A stretch of 49,389 nucleotides of DNA from a virus, in the IMG/VR virus record IMGVR_UViG_3300050002_000044, positions 1 to 49,389 of that record; one strand, 5' to 3'. Under the pieces are notes generated by a model, which ran no database searches, had not been told where the DNA came from, and worked only from the letters and a program-made list of their open reading frames with translations. The stretch's first letter is position 1; each line of letters starts with the position of its first letter. The translations under genes and the position numbers were made by a program. Positions 30,713-40,039 of the stretch are shown here, in pieces.

Positions 30713-31131
30713 ACGTTAGCGAAGCTTTTAAGGCTATGGTTAGATCCATCATGCGTGATGTTAGATACCATAAACACTACACGGCCACGGTACAGAGCCA
30801 GACCGGCGACACCGTGCATCTGATACCTGACGACCCAAAGATCCGCAGTAACGGTCTCACTGACGTGCAGATAATGCATGGCCTGCCTGGCGTTTCGGTC
30901 AAGGTCCTTCCTGGGACCAAAGTCACACTATGGTACGCTAATGGTGACCCCACAGAACCGCGAGCCTCCCTGTGGCAAGGTGGCATGATCGAGCTGAGTT
31001 TTCACGACGGGGTAATGCCTTACGCTCGCGTGGGTGACGGCATCGCAATCACTAGCGCTACAAGCGCCACGGGTGGCCCGGTAACAGGAGTGGGGGTTAT
31101 CACAGCTGGTGATCCTCAAGTTAAGGGATGA
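30709..31131 (+). CDS. Baseplate spike protein, Mu gp45-like
   Basis: 140 residues. An OB-like fold (YTATVQSQTGDTVHLIPDDP ... GVSVKVLPGTKVTLWYANGDP) followed by a glycine-rich tip matches gpV/gp45 central spikes that pierce the outer membrane. Coupled to its neighbours. Confidence 0.8.
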   Translation: MNVSEAFKAMVRSIMRDVRYHKHYTATVQSQTGDTVHLIPDDPKIRSNGLTDVQIMHGLPGVSVKVLPGTKVTLWYANGDPTEPRASLWQGGMIELSFHDGVMPYARVGDGIAITSATSATGGPVTGVGVITAGDPQVKG

Positions 31132-31874
31132 CCGCAACCTTACTAGGTTCATACTCACTCGGTGATGCTATCCCCGGGCTTAAGAGCGCGTTATCTACAA
31201 CTGGCCAGGCGCTCCAGTCTATTCGCGGCACGGTTGATAGTGCAATCGACTCACTGGGCACTCTCCGTTCTGCGCTAAATACCGTTGCTACAGAAGTTGA
31301 CTCTACCAAAAACGCCCTGACCGCTGGCCCAGTGGATGAGGTAAATGACGCAATAGACACCGCGCAGGACCTGCTGAGCAATCTACTGACGCTCGACGCC
31401 GCTGATTATCTATCCGACACGATCGCCGGTCTAAATTCTGCCATCGCGCTCATTGGCGGGCTGACCGCATCAACGTTTTTGGCGGACGCAATTAGCGGCG
31501 TCGAAGGGGCAATCGACGGGCAGCAAACGCGTCTGGACTCCCTAGTCGAAGATGTCAATTCGCTCACCGATATCGCGGATGACGTGCGGACACGCGCTGC
31601 CGCGCTAGGAGTATTGGCGAACACTCTACAGGCCGCTAGCGACAACGCCGTGAGCGCTCTGGTCGCCTATAATCAACAGATCAGCGAGATGCTTAACACC
31701 GGCGTCTATGTGGTCGCGTACAATGGCGCCCTTTCGTCTCTCGGTACTGAGGTAGACGCAGTGTTGCCTGATACCGGGGTAGGGTCGTCAACTAATGTTG
31801 CGGGACCACTGCTCATCGTGGAGAGCTCCAACACAGCGGCGCTTGCCGCTCTCAACAATGCTTTTGGGCTATGA
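31128..31874 (+). CDS. Long alpha-helical baseplate-region protein
   Basis: 248 residues, almost entirely helical with repeated leucine/alanine heptads (SLGTLRSALNTVATEVDSTK) and few charged residues. It sits between the spike and gp25-like genes. It may be an elongated baseplate or tape-like component. Not recognised. Confidence 0.6.
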   Translation: MTATLLGSYSLGDAIPGLKSALSTTGQALQSIRGTVDSAIDSLGTLRSALNTVATEVDSTKNALTAGPVDEVNDAIDTAQDLLSNLLTLDAADYLSDTIAGLNSAIALIGGLTASTFLADAISGVEGAIDGQQTRLDSLVEDVNSLTDIADDVRTRAAALGVLANTLQAASDNAVSALVAYNQQISEMLNTGVYVVAYNGALSSLGTEVDAVLPDTGVGSSTNVAGPLLIVESSNTAALAALNNAFGL

Positions 31875-31908
31875 GTGGTATGGTGTCACAATGGTATTGA
31901 GGAGAGCA

Positions 31909-32265
31909 ATGTCAGGAGGGCGAGATTTGAGCCCGTCGCTAGGCGAGTCGACAGGACTAAAGGCGCTCGCTGAGGCTATTGTCAGGCGTCTCACCACTAC
32001 CCTGGGAGCGTTACCGAATCACCCTGACTACGGTTTCAATATCGACGAATTGATCGGCACGACGAAGACCGATTCTTTTATCCGTCAGCAAATACTCGGG
32101 CAAGTATTTTTGGAAGAAGACGTGGCTGACGCGCGATGTAGGGTTGAGAGGACTACGGCCGGGCTATCAATTTCAATCATTGTATTCTCGCCAGATGGCG
32201 AATTTCCCCTAACAATTAGCGTCGACTCCCTAAGCGCCGACGTTATTATCCCGGCGGACATTTAA
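31909..32265 (+). CDS. Baseplate wedge protein, gp25/gpW-like (Mu gp46)
   Basis: 118 residues from ATG 31909 (GAGGAG upstream; ATG 31891 also possible). NHPDYGFNIDELIGTTKTDSF is the GPW/gp25 signature. It forms part of the baseplate wedge. The stop overlaps the next ATG. Confidence 0.85.
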   Translation: MSGGRDLSPSLGESTGLKALAEAIVRRLTTTLGALPNHPDYGFNIDELIGTTKTDSFIRQQILGQVFLEEDVADARCRVERTTAGLSISIIVFSPDGEFPLTISVDSLSADVIIPADI

Positions 32266-33473
32266 TGCTAAGCCTCCAACAATTACGCACCCCACCATCT
32301 AGGACGTCGATAGTCACATGGTCGATCGAGCGCCTTCGCCAACTGGGATTTCAGACGACTGGCTGGCAGGAGGGTGGAATAGAGCACTCAATCATTGACG
32401 CTGTAGCGACCGTTGTTTCCGGTGTCCTCGTGCTGGCTGCCAGTATTAGTCGCAACGTTTACAGTGAGTCTGCCAGCGGAGCCGCTCTAGAGTTGTTGTC
32501 ACGCAACCGGTTCGACAACGAGAAAACCCCTGCCGAAAACGCTGAAGGCGACATGACCTTCGCGAATGCAGGTACGGTTGCTCACGTCGTTAAGGTTGGT
32601 GCGATTGTCGTGGAAAATGGGAGTAAGATCCAATTCACTAACACCGAAGCGGGCACGATCCCTGCCGGTGGCGCGATTGATTTGGGTATGAGAGCCGTGC
32701 TCAAAGGAGCTTCTGGCAATGTCGCGAATAACTCGACTTGGAACTTGGTCACTCCACTAGCCGGCGTTACCGTGACTAACCCTGGCCCTGGCGATGTGGA
32801 TTTAGACGGCTTCGCGGACCCGTGGTACGCCACGAAAACAGGCTCAGACGCGAGCACAGATCTCAAACTTCGACAGTTAAATGCGAGCAAGTGGGGACTG
32901 CTATCTTTCGAGCAGACTTCGACCGCTTATCTGCATCTAGCTCTCAGGCAAGACGGCGTGGCGAAGGCGAAGATCGTAGACGATAACCCGCGTGGGGCAG
33001 GCACCATAGATGTGTACATCGCTGCCGAAGATGCCCTTTTAGGCACCAGCGAGAAAGAAGCCGCGCAAGCTAATTTCGCCTTGTACAAGGCAGGAACAGA
33101 GTCTGTTTGGCCCCCCACTAACTCTCCGCTACAGAGCGTAGTAGAAATCAAGGACCCTGATACCCTAGAGCTAGACATCCAAGGGACTATTTTTTACGAT
33201 CCGCAGTACACCCTTGCACAGATGGAGACTGCAGTATCTACCGCTTTGAGTGATTTCGTGAAGCTGATGGGCATTGGTGGCATCGAATACATATCCGGAA
33301 GCGGAACGGTAGCTCTAGGTGATATCTCGGAACTGCTAGAGGCAATTCCAGGTGTGCGCAATGCCACGCTAACTGTGCCCACCGGTAATATCCCTCTTGA
33401 CCAGATCACTATGCTCACTTCTCCTAGCGACTGGATTACTGGTAAACTCACATTTACGGCGGTAACTAGCTAA
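32265..33473 (+). CDS. Baseplate protein J, Mu gp47-like
   Basis: 402 residues. VSGVLVLAASISRNVYSESASG, GDMTFANAGTVAHVVKVGAIV and the C-terminal IEYISGSGTVALGDI are typical of baseplate J-like proteins. Together with gp46- and gp48-like proteins it makes the wedge that triggers sheath contraction. Confidence 0.88.
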   Translation: MLSLQQLRTPPSRTSIVTWSIERLRQLGFQTTGWQEGGIEHSIIDAVATVVSGVLVLAASISRNVYSESASGAALELLSRNRFDNEKTPAENAEGDMTFANAGTVAHVVKVGAIVVENGSKIQFTNTEAGTIPAGGAIDLGMRAVLKGASGNVANNSTWNLVTPLAGVTVTNPGPGDVDLDGFADPWYATKTGSDASTDLKLRQLNASKWGLLSFEQTSTAYLHLALRQDGVAKAKIVDDNPRGAGTIDVYIAAEDALLGTSEKEAAQANFALYKAGTESVWPPTNSPLQSVVEIKDPDTLELDIQGTIFYDPQYTLAQMETAVSTALSDFVKLMGIGGIEYISGSGTVALGDISELLEAIPGVRNATLTVPTGNIPLDQITMLTSPSDWITGKLTFTAVTS

Positions 33474-34165
33474 TGGCCGCCTATGGTGACGAAGGGTCCC
33501 CTGGTACGTGGCGACGATTTCTCTACGACTATCTTCCTGATCTATTCCGGCGATATTGGGGCGTCAGGTTCGCGGGTGGATGGCTAGCTACGCTAATCGA
33601 CAATGTGTCCACGGCACTGCTTGATGCGGCATTTTCCCCGTACCTCAAAGGGAACAGCGTGCCATCATATGACGCGCTGCGACCGCTAGGTAACGAGGTG
33701 TCAATGCCTCAATACGCAACTGAGACATGGCCGCAATACAAGGCGCGACTGGCAACTGATTGGGAGACATGGACAGAATACGCCGGTTCGTTCCGTGGTA
33801 TCGTCAGGCAGCTAGAGCTTGCCGGCGCGCCCGGCGCTCAGATTTTCAGATTCTCTGACACTGGATCATGGTCTGAATTCATCGTCCTATACCCGGCCGG
33901 TACTCATACGGTTACTGGTGAATTAACCATTGGCGGGAGCTGGACGATCGGTGCTGGCGACGGGACAATAGGTCCAATAGGTCTCACTCTAGAACAGCTC
34001 TCAACTTATAAAGACCTCATTGTTCATTGGAAGCCCGCTATATGGAAATGTACGGAAATAATTTTTGAGATAAGCGGATGGACCATCGGTGATGGTAATC
34101 ACACCATTGGAGAGCTAGGCCTTTTGATAGGCGGAGAGCAAGTGCGCACAACTGTGCAGAGATAA
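33473..34165 (+). CDS. Tail protein I / Mu gp48-like (DUF2313-type)
   Basis: 230 residues. N-terminal helical domain, NEVSMPQYATETWPQYKARL, then the wedge-tip region. Residues 150-215 carry a repeated WTIGxGxxTIGxxGL pattern (two copies around positions 33940 and 34080), probably short beta-turns contacting the fibres. Position right after gpJ supports the call. Confidence 0.75.
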   Translation: MAAYGDEGSPGTWRRFLYDYLPDLFRRYWGVRFAGGWLATLIDNVSTALLDAAFSPYLKGNSVPSYDALRPLGNEVSMPQYATETWPQYKARLATDWETWTEYAGSFRGIVRQLELAGAPGAQIFRFSDTGSWSEFIVLYPAGTHTVTGELTIGGSWTIGAGDGTIGPIGLTLEQLSTYKDLIVHWKPAIWKCTEIIFEISGWTIGDGNHTIGELGLLIGGEQVRTTVQR

Positions 34166-34169
34166 TATT

Positions 34170-34760
34170 ATGCCCATAAATATCACTGATGTTTCAACAT
34201 TTACTCCGACTATTCAATCAGTCAGTAATGGCGAGGCGCCTAACGAAACTAATTTTGCCGTTGCCACGCAGGGTCTTGCGAACAGGACTGCGTACTTGAA
34301 GGACGAGATCGAAAAGGCTGGCTCAGCAAAATACGATGTGACCGGGTCCTCAGAAGACAATGTATCCGCGTTTACCTTGACCGAGGATTTTGCGTCTGCT
34401 GGTTATTCTGACTCGGGAAACCTTGTTACTTTACCTAGGACCGGTGTTTACCTAGTAACGTTTGACGTGTCGGTCACTCAATCAGCCTCGACTAACCCGT
34501 ATGATGTGAGCGTAGCTGTCATTGCGGCAGAATCTCTGTGGGGTGTCTCATTCAGTGTCGTCGCATACGGTGGATCAACCCGGTATTCGTCAGACACTGC
34601 TCAAATAATGAACGCCGGTGGATCTGGTCTTGTTAATATTAGCAACACTAGTACCCAAAAATTATACCTAGCGAGCATCGGGAATGGGGCTCTCGCTAAG
34701 TCCGCAGTTTCAGCCGGGCAGCAGCTGACAATAACTTACCTCCATCCTGAGGTTACATGA
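34170..34760 (+). CDS. Tail fibre protein, C1q-like tip
   Basis: 196 residues. The start PINITDVSTFTPTIQSVSNG with LANRTAYLKDEIEKAG is a common fibre-attachment segment. The C-terminal 140 residues form a jelly-roll pattern (TGVYLVTFDVSVTQSAS), as in C1q/TNF-like trimer tips. Confidence 0.7.
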   Translation: MPINITDVSTFTPTIQSVSNGEAPNETNFAVATQGLANRTAYLKDEIEKAGSAKYDVTGSSEDNVSAFTLTEDFASAGYSDSGNLVTLPRTGVYLVTFDVSVTQSASTNPYDVSVAVIAAESLWGVSFSVVAYGGSTRYSSDTAQIMNAGGSGLVNISNTSTQKLYLASIGNGALAKSAVSAGQQLTITYLHPEVT

Positions 34761-35413
34761 GCTATCTAGAGGATCTGAATGGGAAAACGATCTCGATTAA
34801 CGGGGTTGCTCTCCCCGACCGGAAGCGCTTAAATATCGTATCTAGCGCCACCACTGGGACGGATAACCCCGGTACTCAGAGCACGGACCTAGCGATCGTC
34901 GCAGGGACGGTCGAGGATAATACTGTTACTACTGCGAAGATTGTAGATGGCGCGGTCACTGCCAGCAAAATCGACGACCCCAACGGACTCGACTTTGCTG
35001 AGGGAGGCACCAGCACGAAAGCCGGGTATTTCGACGTCACGACAGTAACTGACCTGGCGGACACTGGCGATACGGACATCACGGTCGACCTCTCTGATCT
35101 CGGCGATGGCATGTATATTTTTACCGTCAATGCGGTCGCTACTGCTGAAAATGCATCCGTGTATTTTTATTCATACGGATTCCGGGCTAGGCGGTCATCT
35201 AGCACTCTGGCTGGCGACGGATTGACATCTCCAGTGTTCATACCGACGGAAGATGGAGAAACCGAAGGTTCTGAGTATGCGCTGACATTCTCTGACGATT
35301 CCGGAGATCTGAACGTAAACCTAGAGAGCGCGATAGGCGGCGGGCTATTCACTAACGCGATCGTCTGTACTGCTCTGATCTTCATCCCTGTACCAGCGGC
35401 GCCAGTATCATGA
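34757..35413 (+). CDS. Tail fibre protein
   Basis: 218 residues, ATGA-coupled. Acidic, beta-rich, with a SKIDDPNGLDFAEGG linker and a C-terminal jelly-roll-like region (DGMYIFTVNAVATAENASVY). Likely a second fibre or collar subunit assembled with 34170-34760. Confidence 0.65.
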   Translation: MSYLEDLNGKTISINGVALPDRKRLNIVSSATTGTDNPGTQSTDLAIVAGTVEDNTVTTAKIVDGAVTASKIDDPNGLDFAEGGTSTKAGYFDVTTVTDLADTGDTDITVDLSDLGDGMYIFTVNAVATAENASVYFYSYGFRARRSSSTLAGDGLTSPVFIPTEDGETEGSEYALTFSDDSGDLNVNLESAIGGGLFTNAIVCTALIFIPVPAAPVS

Positions 35414-37341
35414 ATATAGCTCTCCAAATGCTCGCGATGAGCAGCGGTGGTAGTGTGACCTATCAATCTCCCCAGGAGATCGCACAGGAGATGACTGCCC
35501 CAACGCAGTTGACACACGTATTTCAGATCACGGATTCGCGACTAACTCGCAAGGCGTCACCACTGATCACGGGAACAGACGCGATTAAGTGGGGCGGTTT
35601 TTCTGCGGACTATTTTTCACCGCTTGATCGATCGGGAGCGCATGATGCGTCAAATATTGGAAACAACTCGGGCGACACAACTACCGCCAGCGCCGAGCTC
35701 GCTGGAAACATCAACGCGTACAGCCCTGGAAACCCGCTAGAAGTCCGTTTTATCGGAGGTGCGGCTGGATCAATTGGGTCGCAAAACGCGCTGCTATGCC
35801 GCATGGCTACAACGCTCACAACTAGCAGCGCGAACTATACTAATTTTTGGACGCGCATGGCGGCATCCGGGGAGTCTGCGAAGCTGCGGGGTCTGTATTT
35901 TAAGCACTCTGGAGGCATGTCTGGCGCGCCCAAGGCTCGACTGCACTGGCATGCAACGGGCTCCCTATTTACTGATTCCGGCAACATCCAAGGTGATTAC
36001 GTCACCGATACGACGGGCAGCGGATACGGCGAAATGCCCGCCGCAGAAATCCCGGATGATTATGATTGGGACACGTACACCGGGCCCGGGTTTGAGGTCG
36101 TATCAGAAAACGGCACCGCGTCGGTCGAGAACGAAGTGCTGGTTCTGCCTACGCCCCTGTGGGTTGAAGCGGAAACCGGAATCGTACTGCATTCGTGGGG
36201 AGAAGGCGGCCGAAGTGTCGATGGGTTTTTGAGCACTTCGATTTTCCCTGATGCCCTACTAAATGATCTTGCTCCGATGTACGGAGCGCGCCGTTGGTTT
36301 TGGATCGATCTCGGAACGAACAACCCAAGCGCCAACGATCAGGCGGCGCACGTCACAAAGATCACTGCGCTGATTGAGCGATGTCGGGCATCCTCACCCG
36401 GCGCCAGTATCATCCTGACCACATCATATCCCGCGTCTGCTGATGCAGGCATAGTTCCATACTACGTGTTAGCTGCCCGTGAAGTAGCAGATGCAGTTGA
36501 CGGCGTATGCTTGCTTGACACATGGGAGGCGATGCCGACATATGCGGACGGGGTAACGGCTGGTTTTTACTCCGACACCGTGCATTTAAACGACACTGGC
36601 ACGAGTCACTATGGGCACGTGATCGGGCAGCTTGCACTCGCAAAAGCGAACGCAATAGACCTTAACTCAGTAACTTCAAGCCTCAGATTTTCAGCTGAAC
36701 CAGATCAGATCACTATTACAGGGTCTGGCGTCTCTGAATGGGCAAACTCAGCTACGCCGGCCGATAGCGTAGCGCAGTCCACTGACTCCGCGCGGCCAGC
36801 TTACGTCACCAGTTGGCGCCAAACTCGCGGGGCGATACAGGGTGCTAGCGGCGATTACCTACAGCTCGCAACGTTTGCTGGCGGGGCGAAAGCCGGTGCC
36901 GCTACATACTATATCGCGTGCGAGTGGGCCGATGATTCGATTGACCTGACACTGTTCGATTCGGGTGGTGATGCGACAAATCGCCAATTGTTGCAAAATC
37001 TCACAGACGGCTCCAAGCGGCGCCCGAACATGTACGCGGGCGCAAATGGAAACCCGAACGTAGCAATCCCCGCGCTTTCACCGTGCATAATCCGCCTTGT
37101 TTTCAATGGCGCTGCATCGAGCATGCTAATTGAGCCACACGGCAAGAGCGTGATCAGCTTCACCGGGATATCACCTGGAACTAACAGCCTCACTGGCCTA
37201 ACCCTCCTCGCTAACAGAATCGGAACAGGGTCATGGGGGGAAAAGCTGGCGCATTTCCAGCGGATTGACGGCGTTGCCCCAGCTGAAGACGGAGAGATAC
37301 TGACCGAGCTTCGGGCTAGATACGGAATATACTCACTATGA
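35410..37341 (+). CDS. Tail fibre with SGNH-hydrolase domain
   Basis: 643 residues. A middle domain (about 255-420) has the SGNH/GDSL esterase order: SWGEGGRSVDGF (block I-like), FWIDLGTNN (block III-like) and SDTVHLNDTGTSHYG (block V, catalytic D and H). The first 200 residues are a beta scaffold; the last 210 resemble a lectin-like jelly roll. It should deacetylate or cleave ester groups on host surface polysaccharide. The canonical GDSL serine motif is altered. Confidence 0.78.
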   Translation: MNIALQMLAMSSGGSVTYQSPQEIAQEMTAPTQLTHVFQITDSRLTRKASPLITGTDAIKWGGFSADYFSPLDRSGAHDASNIGNNSGDTTTASAELAGNINAYSPGNPLEVRFIGGAAGSIGSQNALLCRMATTLTTSSANYTNFWTRMAASGESAKLRGLYFKHSGGMSGAPKARLHWHATGSLFTDSGNIQGDYVTDTTGSGYGEMPAAEIPDDYDWDTYTGPGFEVVSENGTASVENEVLVLPTPLWVEAETGIVLHSWGEGGRSVDGFLSTSIFPDALLNDLAPMYGARRWFWIDLGTNNPSANDQAAHVTKITALIERCRASSPGASIILTTSYPASADAGIVPYYVLAAREVADAVDGVCLLDTWEAMPTYADGVTAGFYSDTVHLNDTGTSHYGHVIGQLALAKANAIDLNSVTSSLRFSAEPDQITITGSGVSEWANSATPADSVAQSTDSARPAYVTSWRQTRGAIQGASGDYLQLATFAGGAKAGAATYYIACEWADDSIDLTLFDSGGDATNRQLLQNLTDGSKRRPNMYAGANGNPNVAIPALSPCIIRLVFNGAASSMLIEPHGKSVISFTGISPGTNSLTGLTLLANRIGTGSWGEKLAHFQRIDGVAPAEDGEILTELRARYGIYSL

Positions 37342-37601
37342 CACCAATATCATCACAAGAATTCCCCTCCACTCAAAAGCACTACGCGTCAATCTCAGGC
37401 GACGTAGACCTGCTCACCGATAACGGAAACAACGGGCCGGCCGTATGCGTCCAGGTATTCGGCGCAGGAACCATCATTCTCACCGGGCGCGACGATGTCG
37501 ATTCTACCATTGTGCTCACTGCGCCCGCTAACATTTTCGGTCAGTACACCGGTATCAAGAGCGCTACGACTGCCACCCAAATCCTGGTACTGTGGGCATG
37601 A
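37338..37601 (+). CDS. Small fibre-associated protein
   Basis: 87 residues, ATGA-coupled to the fibre gene. Beta-rich (VCVQVFGAGTIILTGRDDVDS), resembling small structural decoration domains. No family recognised. Confidence 0.6.
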   Translation: MTPISSQEFPSTQKHYASISGDVDLLTDNGNNGPAVCVQVFGAGTIILTGRDDVDSTIVLTAPANIFGQYTGIKSATTATQILVLWA

Positions 37602-37846
37602 AAAATTACCATCTACTCCTATTGGCCAGTCTGCTTGTGTCATGCGGTACGCCAGCTCCTGAATACACAGTAGATGAGGCCGGCTGCTTGGCCGAAGCTG
37701 AGTACAATTACCAATTGTCTCGTAGCAAATGTGGTAACAATGTATCTGGCGAGTGTTCGACAGATTTTCTGATCGACCGCCAGAAAGCGGAAGTTTCACT
37801 ATGTTTCCCAGAATCCTCTTCGTTGCGAGGGACATTTACCTATTAG
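37598..37846 (+). CDS. Small lipoprotein, spanin candidate
   Basis: 82 residues from ATG 37598. KNYHLLLLASLLVSC is a signal sequence with a lipobox ending at cysteine 16, so an outer-membrane lipoprotein is likely. Located among lysis genes, so an outer spanin role is plausible and would imply a Gram-negative-type envelope. Confidence 0.65.
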   Translation: MKNYHLLLLASLLVSCGTPAPEYTVDEAGCLAEAEYNYQLSRSKCGNNVSGECSTDFLIDRQKAEVSLCFPESSSLRGTFTY

Positions 37847-37962
37847 TCAAAGAGCTGATTGACGCCTACCACGGCAAGGACCCGAGAGAGATACGCAAGC
37901 ATCTTGCTCTCGCCGCCGTGGAGGCTAAGCGTCTGCCCGAAAAAGAACTGAGGGGCGGATGA
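37801..37962 (+). CDS. Small amphipathic protein, lysis region
   Basis: 53 residues from ATG 37801 (GGAAG 7 bases upstream), starting within the end of the lipoprotein gene in another frame. N-terminal helix (FPRILFVARDIYLLVKELID) is amphipathic. It could be a membrane-associated lysis partner. The stop overlaps the endolysin start. Confidence 0.55.
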   Translation: MFPRILFVARDIYLLVKELIDAYHGKDPREIRKHLALAAVEAKRLPEKELRGG

Positions 37963-38426
37963 GCTTTATTAGAGGAGTGATATTGGAAGTCGCTCGGGCA
38001 GAGCTTGGCGCCAATAGATGGGATAAATACACCGACGGACGGACAGCGGACCATCCTGGCTCACGCGTGTCCTGGTGTGGCATTTTCGCGCTTTGGTGCC
38101 TTCATCAAGCTGGTATTGCGCCAGAAATTAAATGGGTCTACGGGAAAGGGTTCGCCTCTAAGCTGCCGATGACCTCCGACCCGAAGCCCGGCGACATCGC
38201 GTACATCGACAAGCCGGTGCAGCATCACGCCATTGTGGCCAGCGTTGACGGCGACACCGTGCGTACAGTCGACGGGAATTTGCAGGACCGGGTACAGGAA
38301 GTCGAAAGGCCTCGCGGTGAGTTCTCGGCGTTCTTTTCGGTCGAACCATTGCTATCCGAGCTGTCTCCTGACATCACGCCAGGACTGACACCGGATGACA
38401 TGAGGGACGGTGATTTCGATGAGTGA
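37959..38426 (+). CDS. Endolysin, CHAP/NlpC-P60-type
   Basis: 155 residues. SWCGIFALWCLHQAG supplies the catalytic cysteine (about residue 40) and KPGDIAYIDKPVQHHAIVAS the catalytic histidine. This is the Cys-His amidase/peptidase arrangement that cuts peptidoglycan peptides. No secretion signal, so a holin is needed. The acidic tail is variable. Confidence 0.82.
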   Translation: MSFIRGVILEVARAELGANRWDKYTDGRTADHPGSRVSWCGIFALWCLHQAGIAPEIKWVYGKGFASKLPMTSDPKPGDIAYIDKPVQHHAIVASVDGDTVRTVDGNLQDRVQEVERPRGEFSAFFSVEPLLSELSPDITPGLTPDDMRDGDFDE

Positions 38427-38676
38427 CGCACGAGACACCATGCCGGCTGGACCGCCGGACAACGACCCGAGTGACCCTCTAGTTGACGCTATCCTGCGTC
38501 TAGGAGAGGTCGCCGACGCTCTTGCCGCCGTGTCAAAAAAGCTCACCGGCGTCGCCAGAGATGTGAGTGTTGTGCGCCAGCAGCAGACCACCCACGGCCA
38601 GGAGATAGGCGTGCACGGTGTGCGGTTAAGCGACCTTGAAGAGCGCGTTACCCGATTGGAGGACGACCGTGGCTGA
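38419..38676 (+). CDS. Coiled-coil lysis-region protein
   Basis: 85 residues from ATG 38419; GTG 38410 is in frame but too close to AGGGA. Helical, with heptads (LAAVSKKLTGVARDVSVVRQ) and no membrane segment. Overlaps genes on both sides. Confidence 0.6.
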   Translation: MSDARDTMPAGPPDNDPSDPLVDAILRLGEVADALAAVSKKLTGVARDVSVVRQQQTTHGQEIGVHGVRLSDLEERVTRLEDDRG

Positions 38677-39211
38677 TGATCCTCGACGCCTACACCCGGG
38701 GTATGAGCCAACCAAGGCACCGCCACCCAAGTCCGGCGTAACGATCGCCGGGATGGACACTAAGCACCTTCTGTCCGCCGCTGCAAAATGGTCGCCGGCC
38801 GGTATTGCTATCGCCGCTATCTGTGTGTTTTTGGCTCTAGGCGGGAAGCAGGGCGCCGTTGAAATCGTCGAGGTAATCGCCGAAGCGAACGGGGCCAGCG
38901 CCAAGATGAGTGCCGAATTCGCCGCGCTAGGAAGGCAAATAGAAGCGCACATGCAGAGCACCGATGAGCGACTGAAAAACGAGCAAGCTCAACGCGACAA
39001 GTTGCAAGCTCAAATGCATTGCCAGGAAAAACACATCACAATGCTCTGCCATTTTGCTAGTCAGCAGAACGGCGGAAGACCCGAGCCAGATTGGTGCGGA
39101 GCTCGCGGCGAAGGTCTCACGTGGCAACCTAGGCCGCTAGACTCGGTGATCGGGCAACGTTTCCGAACTGACGCCGAGTGGGTGGACTGCGAAAAACTAT
39201 TGGCCGACTAG
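38669..39211 (+). CDS. Membrane-anchored coiled-coil protein (holin or spanin candidate)
   Basis: 180 residues from GTG 38669, which has GGAGG 6 bases upstream. One membrane segment near residues 47-63 (AGIAIAAICVFLALGG), then a coiled coil (FAALGRQIEAHMQSTDERLK) and a C-terminal domain with several cysteines. Type II topology would put the coiled coil in the periplasm, as in an inner-membrane spanin. Confidence 0.62.
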   Translation: MADDPRRLHPGYEPTKAPPPKSGVTIAGMDTKHLLSAAAKWSPAGIAIAAICVFLALGGKQGAVEIVEVIAEANGASAKMSAEFAALGRQIEAHMQSTDERLKNEQAQRDKLQAQMHCQEKHITMLCHFASQQNGGRPEPDWCGARGEGLTWQPRPLDSVIGQRFRTDAEWVDCEKLLAD

Positions 39212-39253
39212 TCGGGGATAAAAGAGGGAACTTCATGCCATCATGGTCTAGTT

Positions 39254-39271
39254 AGGCCTTGGTGGCTTTTT
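39254..39271 (+). terminator. Weak intrinsic terminator
   Basis: AGGCC and GGCTT can form a 5-bp stem (one wobble) with a TTGGT loop followed by a T run. It lies after the last lysis gene. The stem is short. Confidence 0.3.
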
Positions 39272-39292
39272 CTTGAGAACTGGAGATAAAGA

Positions 39293-40039
39293 ATGAAAAC
39301 AACCTCATACCGCGCACTAGTGATGCCGGATACTCACGCCCCATTTCACGATCCTAGAGCAGTGGATTGTTTTCTTGAAGCGGCCTACCAATTGCAGCCT
39401 AACGAGCTGGTAATTGACGGGGATTTCACAGACCTGTACACGGTCTCTAGCCACGATAAGTCCCCGGCCAGACGCGAAACCATGAAAGACGAGATCGACG
39501 GGTCGAACGAATTGCTCGACATAATCGAGGGAATGTTTGGGCGCAACGTGATGTTTATTGAGGGGAATCACGAGAACAGGTACGACCGTTACATCGCTAA
39601 GCACGCTCCCGAACTCTACGGGCTGGCTCCCACGATTGCTGGAATGCTGAGGCTAGAGCAACGCGGGTGGGGACACACGCTATATAGAGATGAATACTCG
39701 ATCGGAAAGATTGATTTTACCCACGATGTTGGGCGCAGCGGCGCACAAGCGATGCAGCAATCTATCACAAGGTACGGTCATAACCTAGTGATCGGGCACA
39801 CTCACCGACTGGGAGTGGCGTATCAGGGAACCAAGCGTGGTGGGACGATGGTTTGCATGAATGTAGGGTGGCTAGGAAGATTCGACTCAATCGACTATAG
39901 GCAGCGTTCTCTTGCGCACAACGATTGGCAGCATGGCTTCGGGTACGTGGACTTTGATGAGCAGGGAAACGGTTACTGTGTGCCCGTGCCTATCATTGAC
40001 GGGCGGTGCAAGGTTGAGGGGAGACTAGTCCGTGGCTGA
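39293..40039 (+). CDS. Calcineurin-like metallophosphoesterase
   Basis: 248 residues with GGAGA upstream. All family motifs are present: PDTHAPFHD (D-x-H), IDGDFTD (GD), EGNHENRY (GNHE), DFTHD and IGHTHRLG (GHxH). It hydrolyses phosphoester bonds with two metal ions. Substrate unknown; related phage enzymes act on nucleotides or DNA ends. Confidence 0.9.
   Translation: MKTTSYRALVMPDTHAPFHDPRAVDCFLEAAYQLQPNELVIDGDFTDLYTVSSHDKSPARRETMKDEIDGSNELLDIIEGMFGRNVMFIEGNHENRYDRYIAKHAPELYGLAPTIAGMLRLEQRGWGHTLYRDEYSIGKIDFTHDVGRSGAQAMQQSITRYGHNLVIGHTHRLGVAYQGTKRGGTMVCMNVGWLGRFDSIDYRQRSLAHNDWQHGFGYVDFDEQGNGYCVPVPIIDGRCKVEGRLVRG

Noticed and set aside
15408-39211. Transposable Mu-type lifestyle
   Set aside because: Structural genes are Mu-like, but no MuA transposase, MuB or repressor module is present.
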